From: Emticicia sp. C21
GTDB taxonomy: Bacteria; Bacteroidota; Bacteroidia; Cytophagales; Spirosomataceae
NCBI RefSeq assembly: GCF_003418935.1
Contig: NZ_QVMT01000018.1
Span: 1-64,000, forward strand
DNA length: 64,000 bases
Direction of reading: 5' to 3'
Shown here: positions 36,090 to 45,421 of the stretch, in pieces
Layout of the letters: each line of letters starts with the position of its first letter
How positions within the stretch are numbered: the first letter of the stretch is position 1
Program-made: the position numbers and the translations under genes
The notes under the pieces: generated by a model
What the model was told of the DNA's origin: nothing
The model's input: only the letters and a program-made list of their open reading frames with translations
Database searches by the model: none

Positions 36090-37931
36090 ATGAAATATAA
36101 GAGGGCAAATTTATTACCCAATATCGGGACTTGGGAGCTGAATCTTAAAACCGGGATTCTAGACTGGGATTTTGTCACTAAAACGATTTACGAAGTTTCT
36201 GAACATTATTTTCCCAACGTTGAATCAGCAATTAATTTTTATGCGGGGCCAGATCATCGTGAACGAATAATGTTATTAACTCAGCAGTTAGTTGCTACAG
36301 GCGAATCTTTTATAGAACAGTTTCAAATCATAACAAGTAAAGGAAATGCCAAATGGGTTGAAAGTAGTGCTGAAGCAGAGTTTGAAAATGGTGAATGTGT
36401 ATTGCTTCATGGAACTTTTCAAGACATCACTGCTCAGAAAAACCTATTAGATACCCTTCATCTAAATGAAGAAAAATTTCAAAAGGCCTTTGAATTCGCT
36501 CCTATAGGAATGGCTCTTGTTTCACCAGAGGGACAATGGATTAAGGTAAATAAACAAATCTGCAAAATAACAGGGTATATTGAAGAAGAGTTAATGTCAC
36601 TTACTTTTCAGGATTTAACTCACCCTGAAGATTTAGATAAAGACCTTGCTTTAGTCGGGCAAATGCTTAACAAGGAGATTGATAATTATGAGATGGAAAA
36701 ACGATACTTCCACAAAAAGGGACATGTTGTTTGGGTACATCTGACAGTTTCTTTAGTGCGAAATAATGAGGGCTTGCCATTATATTTTATCTCTCAGATC
36801 AATGATATTACTGAACAGAAGAAAGCGTCAGAAGAATTGCAAAGAGAGCGACAAAGACTCTTTCAGACGATTGAGGGAACCAATATCGGTACCTGGGAAT
36901 GGCACATCAAGGAAAATTTTATTGTTTATAATGAGCGTTGGGCCGGTATTATTGGGTATACACTTGAGGAGTTGAGCCCTATCAGTAAAAATACATGGAA
37001 TGATTTAGTTCACCCGGATGATGTTGAAATTTCTGAAATAGCTTTAGAAAAATGTATGTCTCATGAAACAGATTTCTATGAGTGTGAATACCGGATGAGA
37101 CATAAAACTGGTGACTGGATATGGGTACATGATAAAGGGAAGGTAATAGATTGGTCGTTTGATAATAAACCAATTCTGATGTTAGGCACCCATGCTGATG
37201 TTACAGAAAGAAAAAATAGCGAGCAGGAATTAAAAAATACCTTAGATTTGGTAAGTGAGCAAAATAAGCGTTTAATTAACTTCACTCATATTACCTCTCA
37301 TAATTTAAGGTCGCACACAGGTAATTTTCAGATGTTGCTTACTCTACTATTAGAAGAAACAGAAGAATCTAAGAAAAGAGAGCTGACTGAATTTCTTCTA
37401 ACAATAGCCAACGACTTGCAAGAAACTATTCATTACCTAAACGAAGTCTTGCAAATACAAACCAACTTAAATCAGCAGGTAAAAAAGATACATCTGTTTA
37501 ATGAGATTGAAAAGGCCTTAACGAATATTAAAGGTTCTATTGAAGAGGCATTAGCGACAATTCATGTTGAGGTGCCGCAAAACCTGATAATTGATTATAG
37601 CCCAGAATATATTGAAAGTATATTACTAAATCTACTTACAAACGCTATAAAATATCGTCATCCTGGTAGAAAACCTGTCATTCATATCCGAACTCATAAG
37701 GTGGAAAAATATATTATTCTTGAAATCGAGGATAATGGCATAGGAATTGATTTAAATTTACATGGGCAAAAACTCTTTGGAATGTATAAGACTTTCCATA
37801 CTAATAAAGATGCCAGAGGGTTAGGCCTTTTTATCATTAAAAATCAAGTTGATGCAATGGGAGGGAAAATTGAAGTAGAAAGTGAAGTTGATAAAGGAAC
37901 TACCTTTAAGGTATATATCAAAAATCAATAA
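36090..37931 (+). CDS. Multi-PAS sensor histidine kinase, soluble
   Basis: A 613-residue cytoplasmic kinase with no membrane segment. Three PAS/PAC units lie at about 10-120, 128-243 and 255-375, each ending in a DITEQK- or DVTERK-like linker. The dimerisation/phosphoacceptor region has NFTHITSHNLRSHTGNF (the H of SHNLRSH). The ATPase shows NLLTNAIKYRHP, EDNGIGID and GLGLFIIKNQVDAMGG. An in-frame stop two codons upstream fixes the ATG at 36090. A single-domain response regulator follows 105 bases later and is the likely partner. The signal is unknown. Confidence 0.9.
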   Translation: MKYKRANLLPNIGTWELNLKTGILDWDFVTKTIYEVSEHYFPNVESAINFYAGPDHRERIMLLTQQLVATGESFIEQFQIITSKGNAKWVESSAEAEFENGECVLLHGTFQDITAQKNLLDTLHLNEEKFQKAFEFAPIGMALVSPEGQWIKVNKQICKITGYIEEELMSLTFQDLTHPEDLDKDLALVGQMLNKEIDNYEMEKRYFHKKGHVVWVHLTVSLVRNNEGLPLYFISQINDITEQKKASEELQRERQRLFQTIEGTNIGTWEWHIKENFIVYNERWAGIIGYTLEELSPISKNTWNDLVHPDDVEISEIALEKCMSHETDFYECEYRMRHKTGDWIWVHDKGKVIDWSFDNKPILMLGTHADVTERKNSEQELKNTLDLVSEQNKRLINFTHITSHNLRSHTGNFQMLLTLLLEETEESKKRELTEFLLTIANDLQETIHYLNEVLQIQTNLNQQVKKIHLFNEIEKALTNIKGSIEEALATIHVEVPQNLIIDYSPEYIESILLNLLTNAIKYRHPGRKPVIHIRTHKVEKYIILEIEDNGIGIDLNLHGQKLFGMYKTFHTNKDARGLGLFIIKNQVDAMGGKIEVESEVDKGTTFKVYIKNQ

Positions 37932-38036
37932 CGCTGACTCACTTCAAAAATTTTCATCAAACATCTGAATACTAAAAGCAATCAGGCTAAATAAACGATT
38001 ATTAACCCATAAACTTTTGGTTAGAGGGCTTACGCG

Positions 38037-38435
38037 ATGAGAAAAATAAATAATGCTTGGATTATCGACGACGATAAAATACTTACGTATGTGTTGCAGA
38101 GAATAATGGGATCAGTTGATTCTTTTGACAAAATAGAAATCTTTCAGAATGGCAAAGAAGCAATCAACCATTTATCTGTAGTAAAAAAAGATCCAGACTC
38201 TCTGCCCGATCTTATTATTTTAGATATAAATATGCCGGTGATGGATGGATGGCAATTTTTAGACGAATTTGAAAAAATCCACCTTGACAAGAAAATCACT
38301 CTTTATATCGTAAGCTCTTCAATAGATATTCAAGACCACAATAAAGCTAAAAAATATAAAACCGTTTCTGATTTTCTGATAAAACCTATTGGAAAGAAGC
38401 AAATAGAGCAGATGGTTGCATCCTATCAGCATTAA
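38037..38435 (+). CDS. Single-domain response regulator
   Basis: A 132-residue receiver-only protein. The acidic pair is in WIIDDDKI, the phosphoacceptor Asp in IILDINMPVMDGWQFL, the switch Ser in IVSSS, and the conserved Lys in FLIKPIGK. There is no output domain, so it acts through another protein or as a phosphate relay. It follows the PAS kinase on the same strand and is probably its partner. A bidirectional hairpin follows. Confidence 0.9.
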   Translation: MRKINNAWIIDDDKILTYVLQRIMGSVDSFDKIEIFQNGKEAINHLSVVKKDPDSLPDLIILDINMPVMDGWQFLDEFEKIHLDKKITLYIVSSSIDIQDHNKAKKYKTVSDFLIKPIGKKQIEQMVASYQH

Positions 38436-38436
38436 A

Positions 38437-38472
38437 ATTACTCTCTACTCAATTTGTAAAGCAGAGAGTAAT
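38437..38472. terminator. Hairpin between convergent genes
   Basis: ATTACTCTCT (38437-38446) and AGAGAGTAAT (38463-38472), ten pairs, 16-base loop. On the minus strand a short T-rich stretch follows, so it probably ends the minus-strand gene and may also stop the response-regulator transcript. Confidence 0.55.
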
Positions 38473-38500
38473 CATTAAAAGTTTCTTACACAGATAAAAG

Positions 38501-39085
38501 TTACTTACCTTTAGGCAATACAATATAATCTTCTATCACGTTTTCTTCTTCTACCAACTGCTCCCCAGGTTCTTTCTCAATATAGAATGATTTTGCTCTT
38601 TTAAACCATCCTTTATTTTTCTTAGCGTCCTTGCGAGTTCTATAATATCTTAAGCGATAGTCGACATATGGATTAACGATATCTTCCGGGCGATTAAAAG
38701 AGTTAGCTAATTCTACGTCAGCTAAGGATAAGATTCCATTTTCTTCTGCGCCAATAATTCTCTCAAAGGCTTTGATATTTCTCTTCTTCTCGCCCTCTCC
38801 GGCATTTATTAAATGATCAATAAAAACTTCAGCAACATCCTGGTCTTTAAATTGATTACCAAAATATCGGTTCCAATAGTAATGACGGTGAATATACAAG
38901 GCTTCCTCTTTAGTAAACATTTTATCGCCCCAGATAGGCTTATGGATACCATAACCCTCACCTTCAAAACGGAGCAACTTTGGCGCGTACTTATTAAAAG
39001 AAGCACCATTGTTAATAAAAATCACGCAGACAAAAGACAGACAAGTAATTGTCAGTAAAGTAAAGATTACTTTTTTGGGATTCAT
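38501..39085 (-). CDS. GH108-like lysozyme/muramidase-type exported protein
   Basis: A 194-residue protein with an N-terminal membrane segment/signal (about 6-26). The rest matches the GH108/PG_binding_3 pattern: LLRFEGEGYGI, where the Glu of FEG is the candidate catalytic acid, FIDHLINAGEG, the IIGAEENGILS block, NPYVDYRLRYY and GWFKRA at the end. Compared with the usual enzyme the stretch after FEG is short. GH108 enzymes cut the glycan of peptidoglycan. It has a paralogue at 39366-39980 with the same order of motifs. It probably acts in the periplasm. Confidence 0.72.
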   Translation of the reverse strand: MNPKKVIFTLLTITCLSFVCVIFINNGASFNKYAPKLLRFEGEGYGIHKPIWGDKMFTKEEALYIHRHYYWNRYFGNQFKDQDVAEVFIDHLINAGEGEKKRNIKAFERIIGAEENGILSLADVELANSFNRPEDIVNPYVDYRLRYYRTRKDAKKNKGWFKRAKSFYIEKEPGEQLVEEENVIEDYIVLPKGK

Positions 39086-39297
39086 GGGAATGTTTAAATT
39101 AATTCAACTAAATAGCTATTATAAAGCTTTATGCAAAAATTATACCGTTTAATCAGAAAAAGATCCTAGAGGGGTAGAGTGTTTAGCAATAGTAAGATAT
39201 TTTGATATGTAAACTTCAATTATTTCTAACCTGACAAGTTAAAAACGGGAATGACTCAGCAAAATTGTAATTTGAGCAAAATATCCTTCAATAAAAA

Positions 39298-39329
39298 TCC
39301 CCTCAAAAATCATACTAATTTTGAGGGGA
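39298..39329 (-). terminator. Terminator after the second GH108-like gene
   Basis: TCCCCTCAAAA (39298-39308) pairs with TTTTGAGGGGA (39319-39329), 11 perfect pairs, with T-rich DNA on the minus-strand exit (TTTTTATTG). Confidence 0.85.
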
Positions 39330-39365
39330 CTCATTTAAAAAGTGAATAAATAATTACTTAAGATG

Positions 39366-39980
39366 TTAATCGACCTTTGAAGCAAGTTCTTCCGTTGGTT
39401 CTTCCAGATCCTCGTCCGGTGATCTGCCAATTAAAATATCCGGTAAAACCAGGAAATCTGCCAGCATATTGTTCTCTTCATCAAATATGCCAAAGGCTCT
39501 AGCTCTAATCATCCAGCCTGGGTACTTTTTAGCATTCTTTCTTGACCCATAAAAATGTAAGCGATAGTTAACATACGGATTAACAACATACTCACATTTC
39601 ACGAATGAATTAGCGACTTGCACATCTTCTTTTGAAAGCTTACCATCTTGTGAAACACCAATGATTGCCTCAAAAGCCCGAATGTTTACACTGTTTCTGC
39701 CCTCTCCAGCGTTAATAATATGGTCAATAAGGGCTTCAGCCACTTCCTGGCTTTTGAACAAATTGCCATGGTATTTATTCCAATAGAACTTTCTATGGAT
39801 TTTAAATGCCTCGGCTTTTGTGAAGTTTTTTTTGCCCCATATTTCCTGATTAATTCCGAATCCTTTGCCTTCAAATTTGATGAGTTTTGTGAAGTACTTG
39901 TCAAAGGATGCTGCTTGAGAAGTAACAGACATAAAGCTGACCAGAAATCCGATCAGTAACATGCGTTGCAGTTGTATCAT
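39366..39980 (-). CDS. GH108-like lysozyme/muramidase-type exported protein, paralogue
   Basis: A 204-residue protein with a clear signal peptide (cut near SQAA). The mature part repeats the neighbour's pattern: LIKFEGKGFGI, ALIDHIINAGEG, IIGVSQDGKLS, ANSF, NPYVNYRLHFYGSRKNAKK and GWMIRA. Its C-terminal tail is acidic (RSPDEDLEEPTEELASKVD) and not shared. The candidate catalytic Glu is in FEG. The two copies are separated by 280 bases and probably arose by tandem duplication. A promoter box lies at 40004-40011 and a terminator just downstream. Confidence 0.72.
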   Translation of the reverse strand: MIQLQRMLLIGFLVSFMSVTSQAASFDKYFTKLIKFEGKGFGINQEIWGKKNFTKAEAFKIHRKFYWNKYHGNLFKSQEVAEALIDHIINAGEGRNSVNIRAFEAIIGVSQDGKLSKEDVQVANSFVKCEYVVNPYVNYRLHFYGSRKNAKKYPGWMIRARAFGIFDEENNMLADFLVLPDILIGRSPDEDLEEPTEELASKVD

Positions 39981-40003
39981 GTATTATTTCGATATGTGGA
40001 GCA

Positions 40004-40011
40004 CAAAGGTA
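40004..40011 (-). promoter_or_regulatory. -7 promoter box before the GH108-like paralogue
   Basis: CAAAGGTA reads TACCTTTG on the minus strand, exact TAnnTTTG match, 24 bases before the gene. Confidence 0.6.
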
Positions 40012-40766
40012 AAAATTAAAATGCTGATTATCAAGCATTTATTAATTTCTTTATTAAACGGCAGGCGAAAATAGCCACATTTTGGGTAACTTTTTACTAT
40101 ATCTATTGTTTTCAGACATTGAAATTTTATTAGAATATTACAAGCATACTTCTAGGAAAAGTACTACAATTCTTCAAAAAATACAATAAAAATAACTCCG
40201 TCTAATAAATAATATTAAATAATTCCTTGGTAAAAAAAATTTAAAATATTTTACAATTTTCGTTTTTTCAACATACAGAAGCCTAATTAGAAATTCTTGT
40301 CATAGAAAAACAGATACTATTTAATTCCTGTATTTTCTTGCGAGAGATTTGTACAATTTTTCCTCATTAAACTATTTTTATGATTGAATGCTGTAAGAAT
40401 CGATGACGTTAGATTATGTTTTTGTTAAGCTAAGTCAAATGGCTTAAAAACCGCTCAAAACGCTGTTTTTTAAGCGAAAATTCGCTATATTCGCTTACTG
40501 ATTTTATGGAGAGAATTCATTAACTTTACTTTTTTTGTATTATTCTCATAACAATTATTGCAAAAACAAGTATTTTTAGACGAATAAATAAAATTTGGTT
40601 TCAAAGTTGTTATGCCAAATAAATTTGGTATTATATTGCATTTCAATTGCTGTATATACTTAATATATATAACAATTCAGAAGATTATTAGGCAATAAAC
40701 TTCACGTTTAAATTACAAATTATCTAATCAGAGTACAATTTAAAACCCTATAAATTTTATCGCACG
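40012..40766. other. Long non-coding region before gltB
   Basis: About 755 bases without a supported gene, very AT-rich. At about 40455-40500 it has a cluster of interlocking inverted elements: GCTGTTTTTTAAGC, then AGCGAA-AA-TTCGCT and a further TTCGCTTA. Two near-copies of AATAAATTTGGT at about 40585 and 40617 precede gltB, and the second contains the box TAAATTTG (40620-40627). No tRNA or obvious small RNA is recognisable by eye. Confidence 0.5.
40620..40627 (+). promoter_or_regulatory. Candidate -7 box before gltB
   Basis: TAAATTTG fits TAnnTTTG, about 140 bases before gltB. No good -33 element at the usual spacing. Confidence 0.35.
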
Positions 40767-43700
40767 ATGACTGATGCAGGACAATTAATGGAACAAGGTC
40801 TATATCGTTCGGAATTCGAGCATGACGCCTGTGGTATTGGCTTTAGAGCCCATCTAAAAGGTAGAAGATCTCATGGAATTGTTGCCGATGCTATAAAAAT
40901 GCTTGAACGCATGGACCACCGTGGTGCATGTGGTTGTGACCCGAATACGGGTGATGGTGCAGGTATTTTATTGCAGATACCCCATGAATTTTTCTTAGAT
41001 GAATGCAATAAGTTGAATTTCCAATTGCCTTCAAGTGGTGAGTATGGTGTAGGAATGATTTTCTTCCCGATGAACGAAACGGAAAGAGAAGAATGTAGAG
41101 AGATACTTAACCGAAAGATTGAAAAGCTGGGACTAGGTTTATTGGGTTATAGGGTTGTACCTACTAAAGGAGATAGCTTAGGTGAGGGCTCAGGCTCTGT
41201 TGAACCGCAAGTTGAGCAGGTATTTATTAAACGCCCATCAGATATTACAGAAGAAATTGACTTCGAAAGAAAATTATACATTCTTCGCCAATATGCTTCA
41301 CGCATTATCCGTGAGTCAGTTGCCGGAGCAAAAGAGCATTTTTACTTTTCTTCACTTTCTTGTCGTACTATTTCCTATAAAGGGCAATTAACGACTGAGC
41401 AATTAAAGTATTATTTTCCTGATTTGTGGAATGAATCGGTGACATCTGCCTTCGCGGTTATACACTCTCGTTTCTCTACTAATACTTTCCCATCATGGAA
41501 ACTGGCACAACCTTTCCGTTTCATTGCTCACAACGGTGAAATCAACACGGTAAAAGGCAATGTGAACTGGATAAGAGCCGGAGAAAAATCTTTTGTATCA
41601 GAATTTTTCACAAAGGAAGAAATGGATATGGTTCTTCCAATCTGTGATGCAGGTAATTCTGACTCTGCCCAATTAGATAATGTCATAGAATTGCTTTATT
41701 TATCTGGTCGCTCATTGCCACATGTAATGATGATGCTTGTTCCTGAAGCATGGGATGGTAACGACCATATGGACCCTGTTCGTAAAGCTTTTTATGAATA
41801 CCATGCCGCTATCATGGAGCCATGGGATGGTCCTGCTTCTATCTCGTTTACTGATGGTAAAATGGTAGGTGCCACTCTTGATAGAAATGGTTTACGCCCG
41901 TCTCGCTACTGGGTATTAGATGATGATACCGTTGTGATGGCCTCAGAAGCCGGAGTATTAGATATTGACCAGGCGAAAGTAGTATCAAAAGGGCGTCTTC
42001 AACCGGGCAAAATGTTTATTGTAGACATGGAGCAAGGAAGAATTATTCCGGACGAAGAAGTGAAATCAGATATTTGTTCTCGTCAACCTTATCAGGAATG
42101 GTTAGATGAATATAAAATAAAGACTTCTGTATTACCAAAATCTATTCGCCCTTATCAAAATTATAGTGAAGAGACACTACTGAAAAGACAAGTAACTTTT
42201 GGTTTTACTTCAGAAGATTTGAGAATGATTCTGGCACCAATGGCGCAAACAGGTCAGGAAGCTATAGGTTCTATGGGCGTTGATACACCTTTAGCTATTC
42301 TTTCAGATCAAAGCCAGCATCTTTCTTATTACTTCAAGCAATTGTTTGCACAGGTAACCAATCCTCCTATCGATTCAATCAGAGAGCGTGCTATTATGTC
42401 GTTGATTTCTTTTGTAGGTTCAAACGAAAACATTCTGACAGAATCGCCTTTGCATTGTCGCTTGGTTGAGTTAGAACAACCTGTTTTAACTGTTGAAGAA
42501 TTCGACAAACTTCGCTTTGTAGATCATAAAGGCTTCCAGGCTAAAACTATCAATACCTATTTTAATGCGAAAGCAACTGATATAGGTAAGGCATTAGAAT
42601 TTGCTCTTGATAGAATCTGCCGTTATGCTGAAGATGCCATTGAAGACGGTTTTGAGATTCTGATTCTATCAGATAGAGCCATTGATTCAGACCATGCACC
42701 TATCCCATCTCTGCTAGCTACCTCGGCAATTCATCATCACCTGATCAAAAAAGGTATCAGAGGAAAAGCAGGTATCGTTGTTGAAGCAGGAGATATCTGG
42801 GAAACACACCATTTTGCTACCTTAATCGGTTATGGTTGCTCCGCCATTTGCCCTTATATGGCATTTGAGACTATCTCATTGATGAACAAGAAAAGTATGA
42901 TTGAAGGTACATTTGAGGATTATACACTTTACAAAAACTACGTTAAGGCCGTTAACAAAGAGCTATTGAAAATATTCTCAAAAATGGGGATTTCAACCTT
43001 GCAATCGTATCAAGGTGCTCAAATTTTTGAATGTATTGGTTTAAATAAACAAGTAATCGATAAATATTTTACCGGGACAATCTCTCGTATAGGCGGTATG
43101 GGTATTGCCGAAATTGCTAAAGAAGCAATTGTACGTCATAAAGTTGCCTACCCTGATGTACCACATGTATCTACGCAAAGGTTAGAGGTAGGTGGAGTTT
43201 ATCAGTGGAAACAACGTGGTGAACGCCATATGTTTAATCCTGAAAGTATTCACTTACTACAACAATCAGGCAGAGTTGGTGAACACGATTTAGAGAAAGG
43301 TTATTCGATTTTCAAAAAATACTCTAAACTGATTAACGACCAAAGTCTTGATGCTTTAACTATCAGAGGTTTGCTTCGCTTCAAGAAAGGCAATCCGATT
43401 CCTTTAGAAGAAGTTGAACCAGTAGAAAGCATATTCAAACGCTTTGCGACAGGAGCTATGTCATTCGGCTCAATTTCATGGGAAGCGCATACAACCCTTG
43501 CAATTGCTATGAACCGTATCGGTGGACGTTCAAACTCAGGCGAAGGTGGTGAAGATGAAATCCGTTATGAACTAGATAAGAATGGAGATAATTTAAGTTC
43601 AAGCATTAAGCAGGTAGCTTCAGGTCGATTTGGAGTAACTAGCCATTATCTAACTAATGCCAAAGAACTTCAAATCAAGATGGCACAAGGCGCTAAACCT

Positions 43701-45332
43701 GGCGAAGGTGGACAGCTACCAGGCCATAAAGTAGATGATTGGATTGGACGCGTGCGTCATAGTACTCCAGGTGTGGGTCTAATCTCCCCTCCTCCTCACC
43801 ATGATATCTATTCTATTGAGGATTTGGCGCAGTTAATTTATGATTTGAAAAACTCTAACCGCGATGCGCGTATTTCGGTAAAATTAGTATCTGAAGCTGG
43901 TGTTGGAACGATTGCTACAGGTGTGGCCAAAGCCCATTCAGACGTAATTCTAATAGCAGGTCATGATGGTGGTACTGGTGCTTCTCCACTATCTTCAATT
44001 CGACATGCAGGTTTACCCTGGGAGCTTGGTTTAGCAGAAACTCATCAGACTCTGGTTAAAAATAAATTGCGTGGCAGAGTAGTAGTGCAAGCTGATGGCC
44101 AAATCCGTACAGGGAAAGACCTAGTAATAGCTGCCTTATTAGGTGCAGAAGAATTTGGGGTCGCTACAGCCGCCTTAGTATCAGTCGGTTGTATCATGAT
44201 GCGCAAATGTCACTTAAACACTTGCCCAGTGGGAGTTGCTACACAAAACAAGGAATTAAGAGCAATGTTTAGTGGTAAACCTGAGCATGTAGTAGCTATG
44301 TTTACTTATCTGGCAAGAGAAATGCGTGAAATCATGGCTGAGCTGGGCTTCCGTACGGTCAATGAAATGATCGGCCAAGTACAATTCCTTGAAAAACGTG
44401 ATGATTTATCTCACTGGAAATATAAAAAAATTGATTTAAGCGGCATTCTTTATAAAGAACCTACTACGCTTGATGTAGCTCAATATAAACAAGAAGAACA
44501 AGATCATGGTATTAATAGCGTGCTTGACTGGCAAATGATAAAAGATGCGCAGCCGGCTATTAACGATAAACAGGAAGTAACAGCAGAATACACAGTTAAC
44601 AACCTGAACCGTAGTATTGGAACAATGACTTCGAACGAGATTTCGAAAGTACATAAAGGAGAGGGTTTGCCCTATGGTACCATTCACTTCAAATATCGCG
44701 GTACATCAGGCCAATCATTCGGTGCGTTCTCTACCAAAGGATTGAAACTGGAACTAGAGGGCGACTCAAATGACTACTTCGGAAAAGGTCTTTGCGGTGC
44801 TGAACTGATTGTATACCCTGATAGAAAAGCCAAGTTTAAGGCTGAAGAAAACATGGTTATTGGTAACGTGGCTTTCTATGGTGCTACTTCAGGAGAAGCG
44901 TATATAAGAGGTATGGCAGGAGAGCGTTTCTGTGTAAGAAATTCAGGTGCTAAAGTAGTGGTCGAAGGTGTTGGTGACCATGGTTGTGAATATATGACTG
45001 GTGGTCTTGCCATAATCTTAGGCAAAACCGGAAGAAACTTTGCTGCGGGGATGAGTGGTGGTATGGCCTTCGTTTACGATACAGATGGAGATTTTGAATC
45101 GAAATGCAATAAAGAAATGGTTGGTTTAGAAAAACCTGACCAGGAAGATGCTGAAATGCTTAAAGCTTTTATTGAAAAGCATCAGAGTGTTACCAACAGT
45201 AGCGTAGCTAAAACTATCTTAGCTAATTTTGATGTAGAGGTTTCGAAATTTGTGAAAGTAATGCCGACTGATTACAAGCGTGTATTGCTTGAAAGAAAAA
45301 AGAAAGCAGAGCTTGAAAAGGTTTTAGCATAA
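40767..45332 (+). CDS. gltB: Glutamate synthase large subunit
   Basis: A 1521-residue enzyme that converts 2-oxoglutarate and glutamine to two glutamates. The amidotransferase nucleophile is Cys22 in EHDACGIGF, so a short propeptide must be removed. The FMN/3Fe-4S region has the cysteines of GCIMMRKCHLNTCPVG (C-X5-C-X4-C), with PGEGGQLPGHKVDDWI before it. The C-terminal GXGXG beta-helix is present. Length is as in E. coli (about 1500). gltD follows 89 bases later with a 15-bp hairpin between. The long upstream region suggests regulation by nitrogen supply, not shown. Confidence 0.96.
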   Translation: MTDAGQLMEQGLYRSEFEHDACGIGFRAHLKGRRSHGIVADAIKMLERMDHRGACGCDPNTGDGAGILLQIPHEFFLDECNKLNFQLPSSGEYGVGMIFFPMNETEREECREILNRKIEKLGLGLLGYRVVPTKGDSLGEGSGSVEPQVEQVFIKRPSDITEEIDFERKLYILRQYASRIIRESVAGAKEHFYFSSLSCRTISYKGQLTTEQLKYYFPDLWNESVTSAFAVIHSRFSTNTFPSWKLAQPFRFIAHNGEINTVKGNVNWIRAGEKSFVSEFFTKEEMDMVLPICDAGNSDSAQLDNVIELLYLSGRSLPHVMMMLVPEAWDGNDHMDPVRKAFYEYHAAIMEPWDGPASISFTDGKMVGATLDRNGLRPSRYWVLDDDTVVMASEAGVLDIDQAKVVSKGRLQPGKMFIVDMEQGRIIPDEEVKSDICSRQPYQEWLDEYKIKTSVLPKSIRPYQNYSEETLLKRQVTFGFTSEDLRMILAPMAQTGQEAIGSMGVDTPLAILSDQSQHLSYYFKQLFAQVTNPPIDSIRERAIMSLISFVGSNENILTESPLHCRLVELEQPVLTVEEFDKLRFVDHKGFQAKTINTYFNAKATDIGKALEFALDRICRYAEDAIEDGFEILILSDRAIDSDHAPIPSLLATSAIHHHLIKKGIRGKAGIVVEAGDIWETHHFATLIGYGCSAICPYMAFETISLMNKKSMIEGTFEDYTLYKNYVKAVNKELLKIFSKMGISTLQSYQGAQIFECIGLNKQVIDKYFTGTISRIGGMGIAEIAKEAIVRHKVAYPDVPHVSTQRLEVGGVYQWKQRGERHMFNPESIHLLQQSGRVGEHDLEKGYSIFKKYSKLINDQSLDALTIRGLLRFKKGNPIPLEEVEPVESIFKRFATGAMSFGSISWEAHTTLAIAMNRIGGRSNSGEGGEDEIRYELDKNGDNLSSSIKQVASGRFGVTSHYLTNAKELQIKMAQGAKPGEGGQLPGHKVDDWIGRVRHSTPGVGLISPPPHHDIYSIEDLAQLIYDLKNSNRDARISVKLVSEAGVGTIATGVAKAHSDVILIAGHDGGTGASPLSSIRHAGLPWELGLAETHQTLVKNKLRGRVVVQADGQIRTGKDLVIAALLGAEEFGVATAALVSVGCIMMRKCHLNTCPVGVATQNKELRAMFSGKPEHVVAMFTYLAREMREIMAELGFRTVNEMIGQVQFLEKRDDLSHWKYKKIDLSGILYKEPTTLDVAQYKQEEQDHGINSVLDWQMIKDAQPAINDKQEVTAEYTVNNLNRSIGTMTSNEISKVHKGEGLPYGTIHFKYRGTSGQSFGAFSTKGLKLELEGDSNDYFGKGLCGAELIVYPDRKAKFKAEENMVIGNVAFYGATSGEAYIRGMAGERFCVRNSGAKVVVEGVGDHGCEYMTGGLAIILGKTGRNFAAGMSGGMAFVYDTDGDFESKCNKEMVGLEKPDQEDAEMLKAFIEKHQSVTNSSVAKTILANFDVEVSKFVKVMPTDYKRVLLERKKKAELEKVLA

Positions 45333-45341
45333 AGCTATCTA

Positions 45342-45379
45342 TCAGAGAAGATAAAACTCTGGCTTTTTATCTTCTCTGA
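45342..45379. repeat. 15-bp intercistronic hairpin between gltB and gltD
   Basis: TCAGAGAAGATAAAA (45342-45356) and TTTTATCTTCTCTGA (45365-45379) are exact reverse complements with an 8-base loop. There is no T tract after it, so it looks more like an mRNA-stability or partial-termination element than a full terminator. Confidence 0.8.
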
Positions 45380-45421
45380 AACTTAAACATCCTAAGATAT
45401 ACACAAAATCATAATAAAGAA

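Noticed and set aside
39720-39959. Open frames opposite the GH108-like gene
   Set aside because: They mirror conserved codons of the minus-strand gene and match nothing known.
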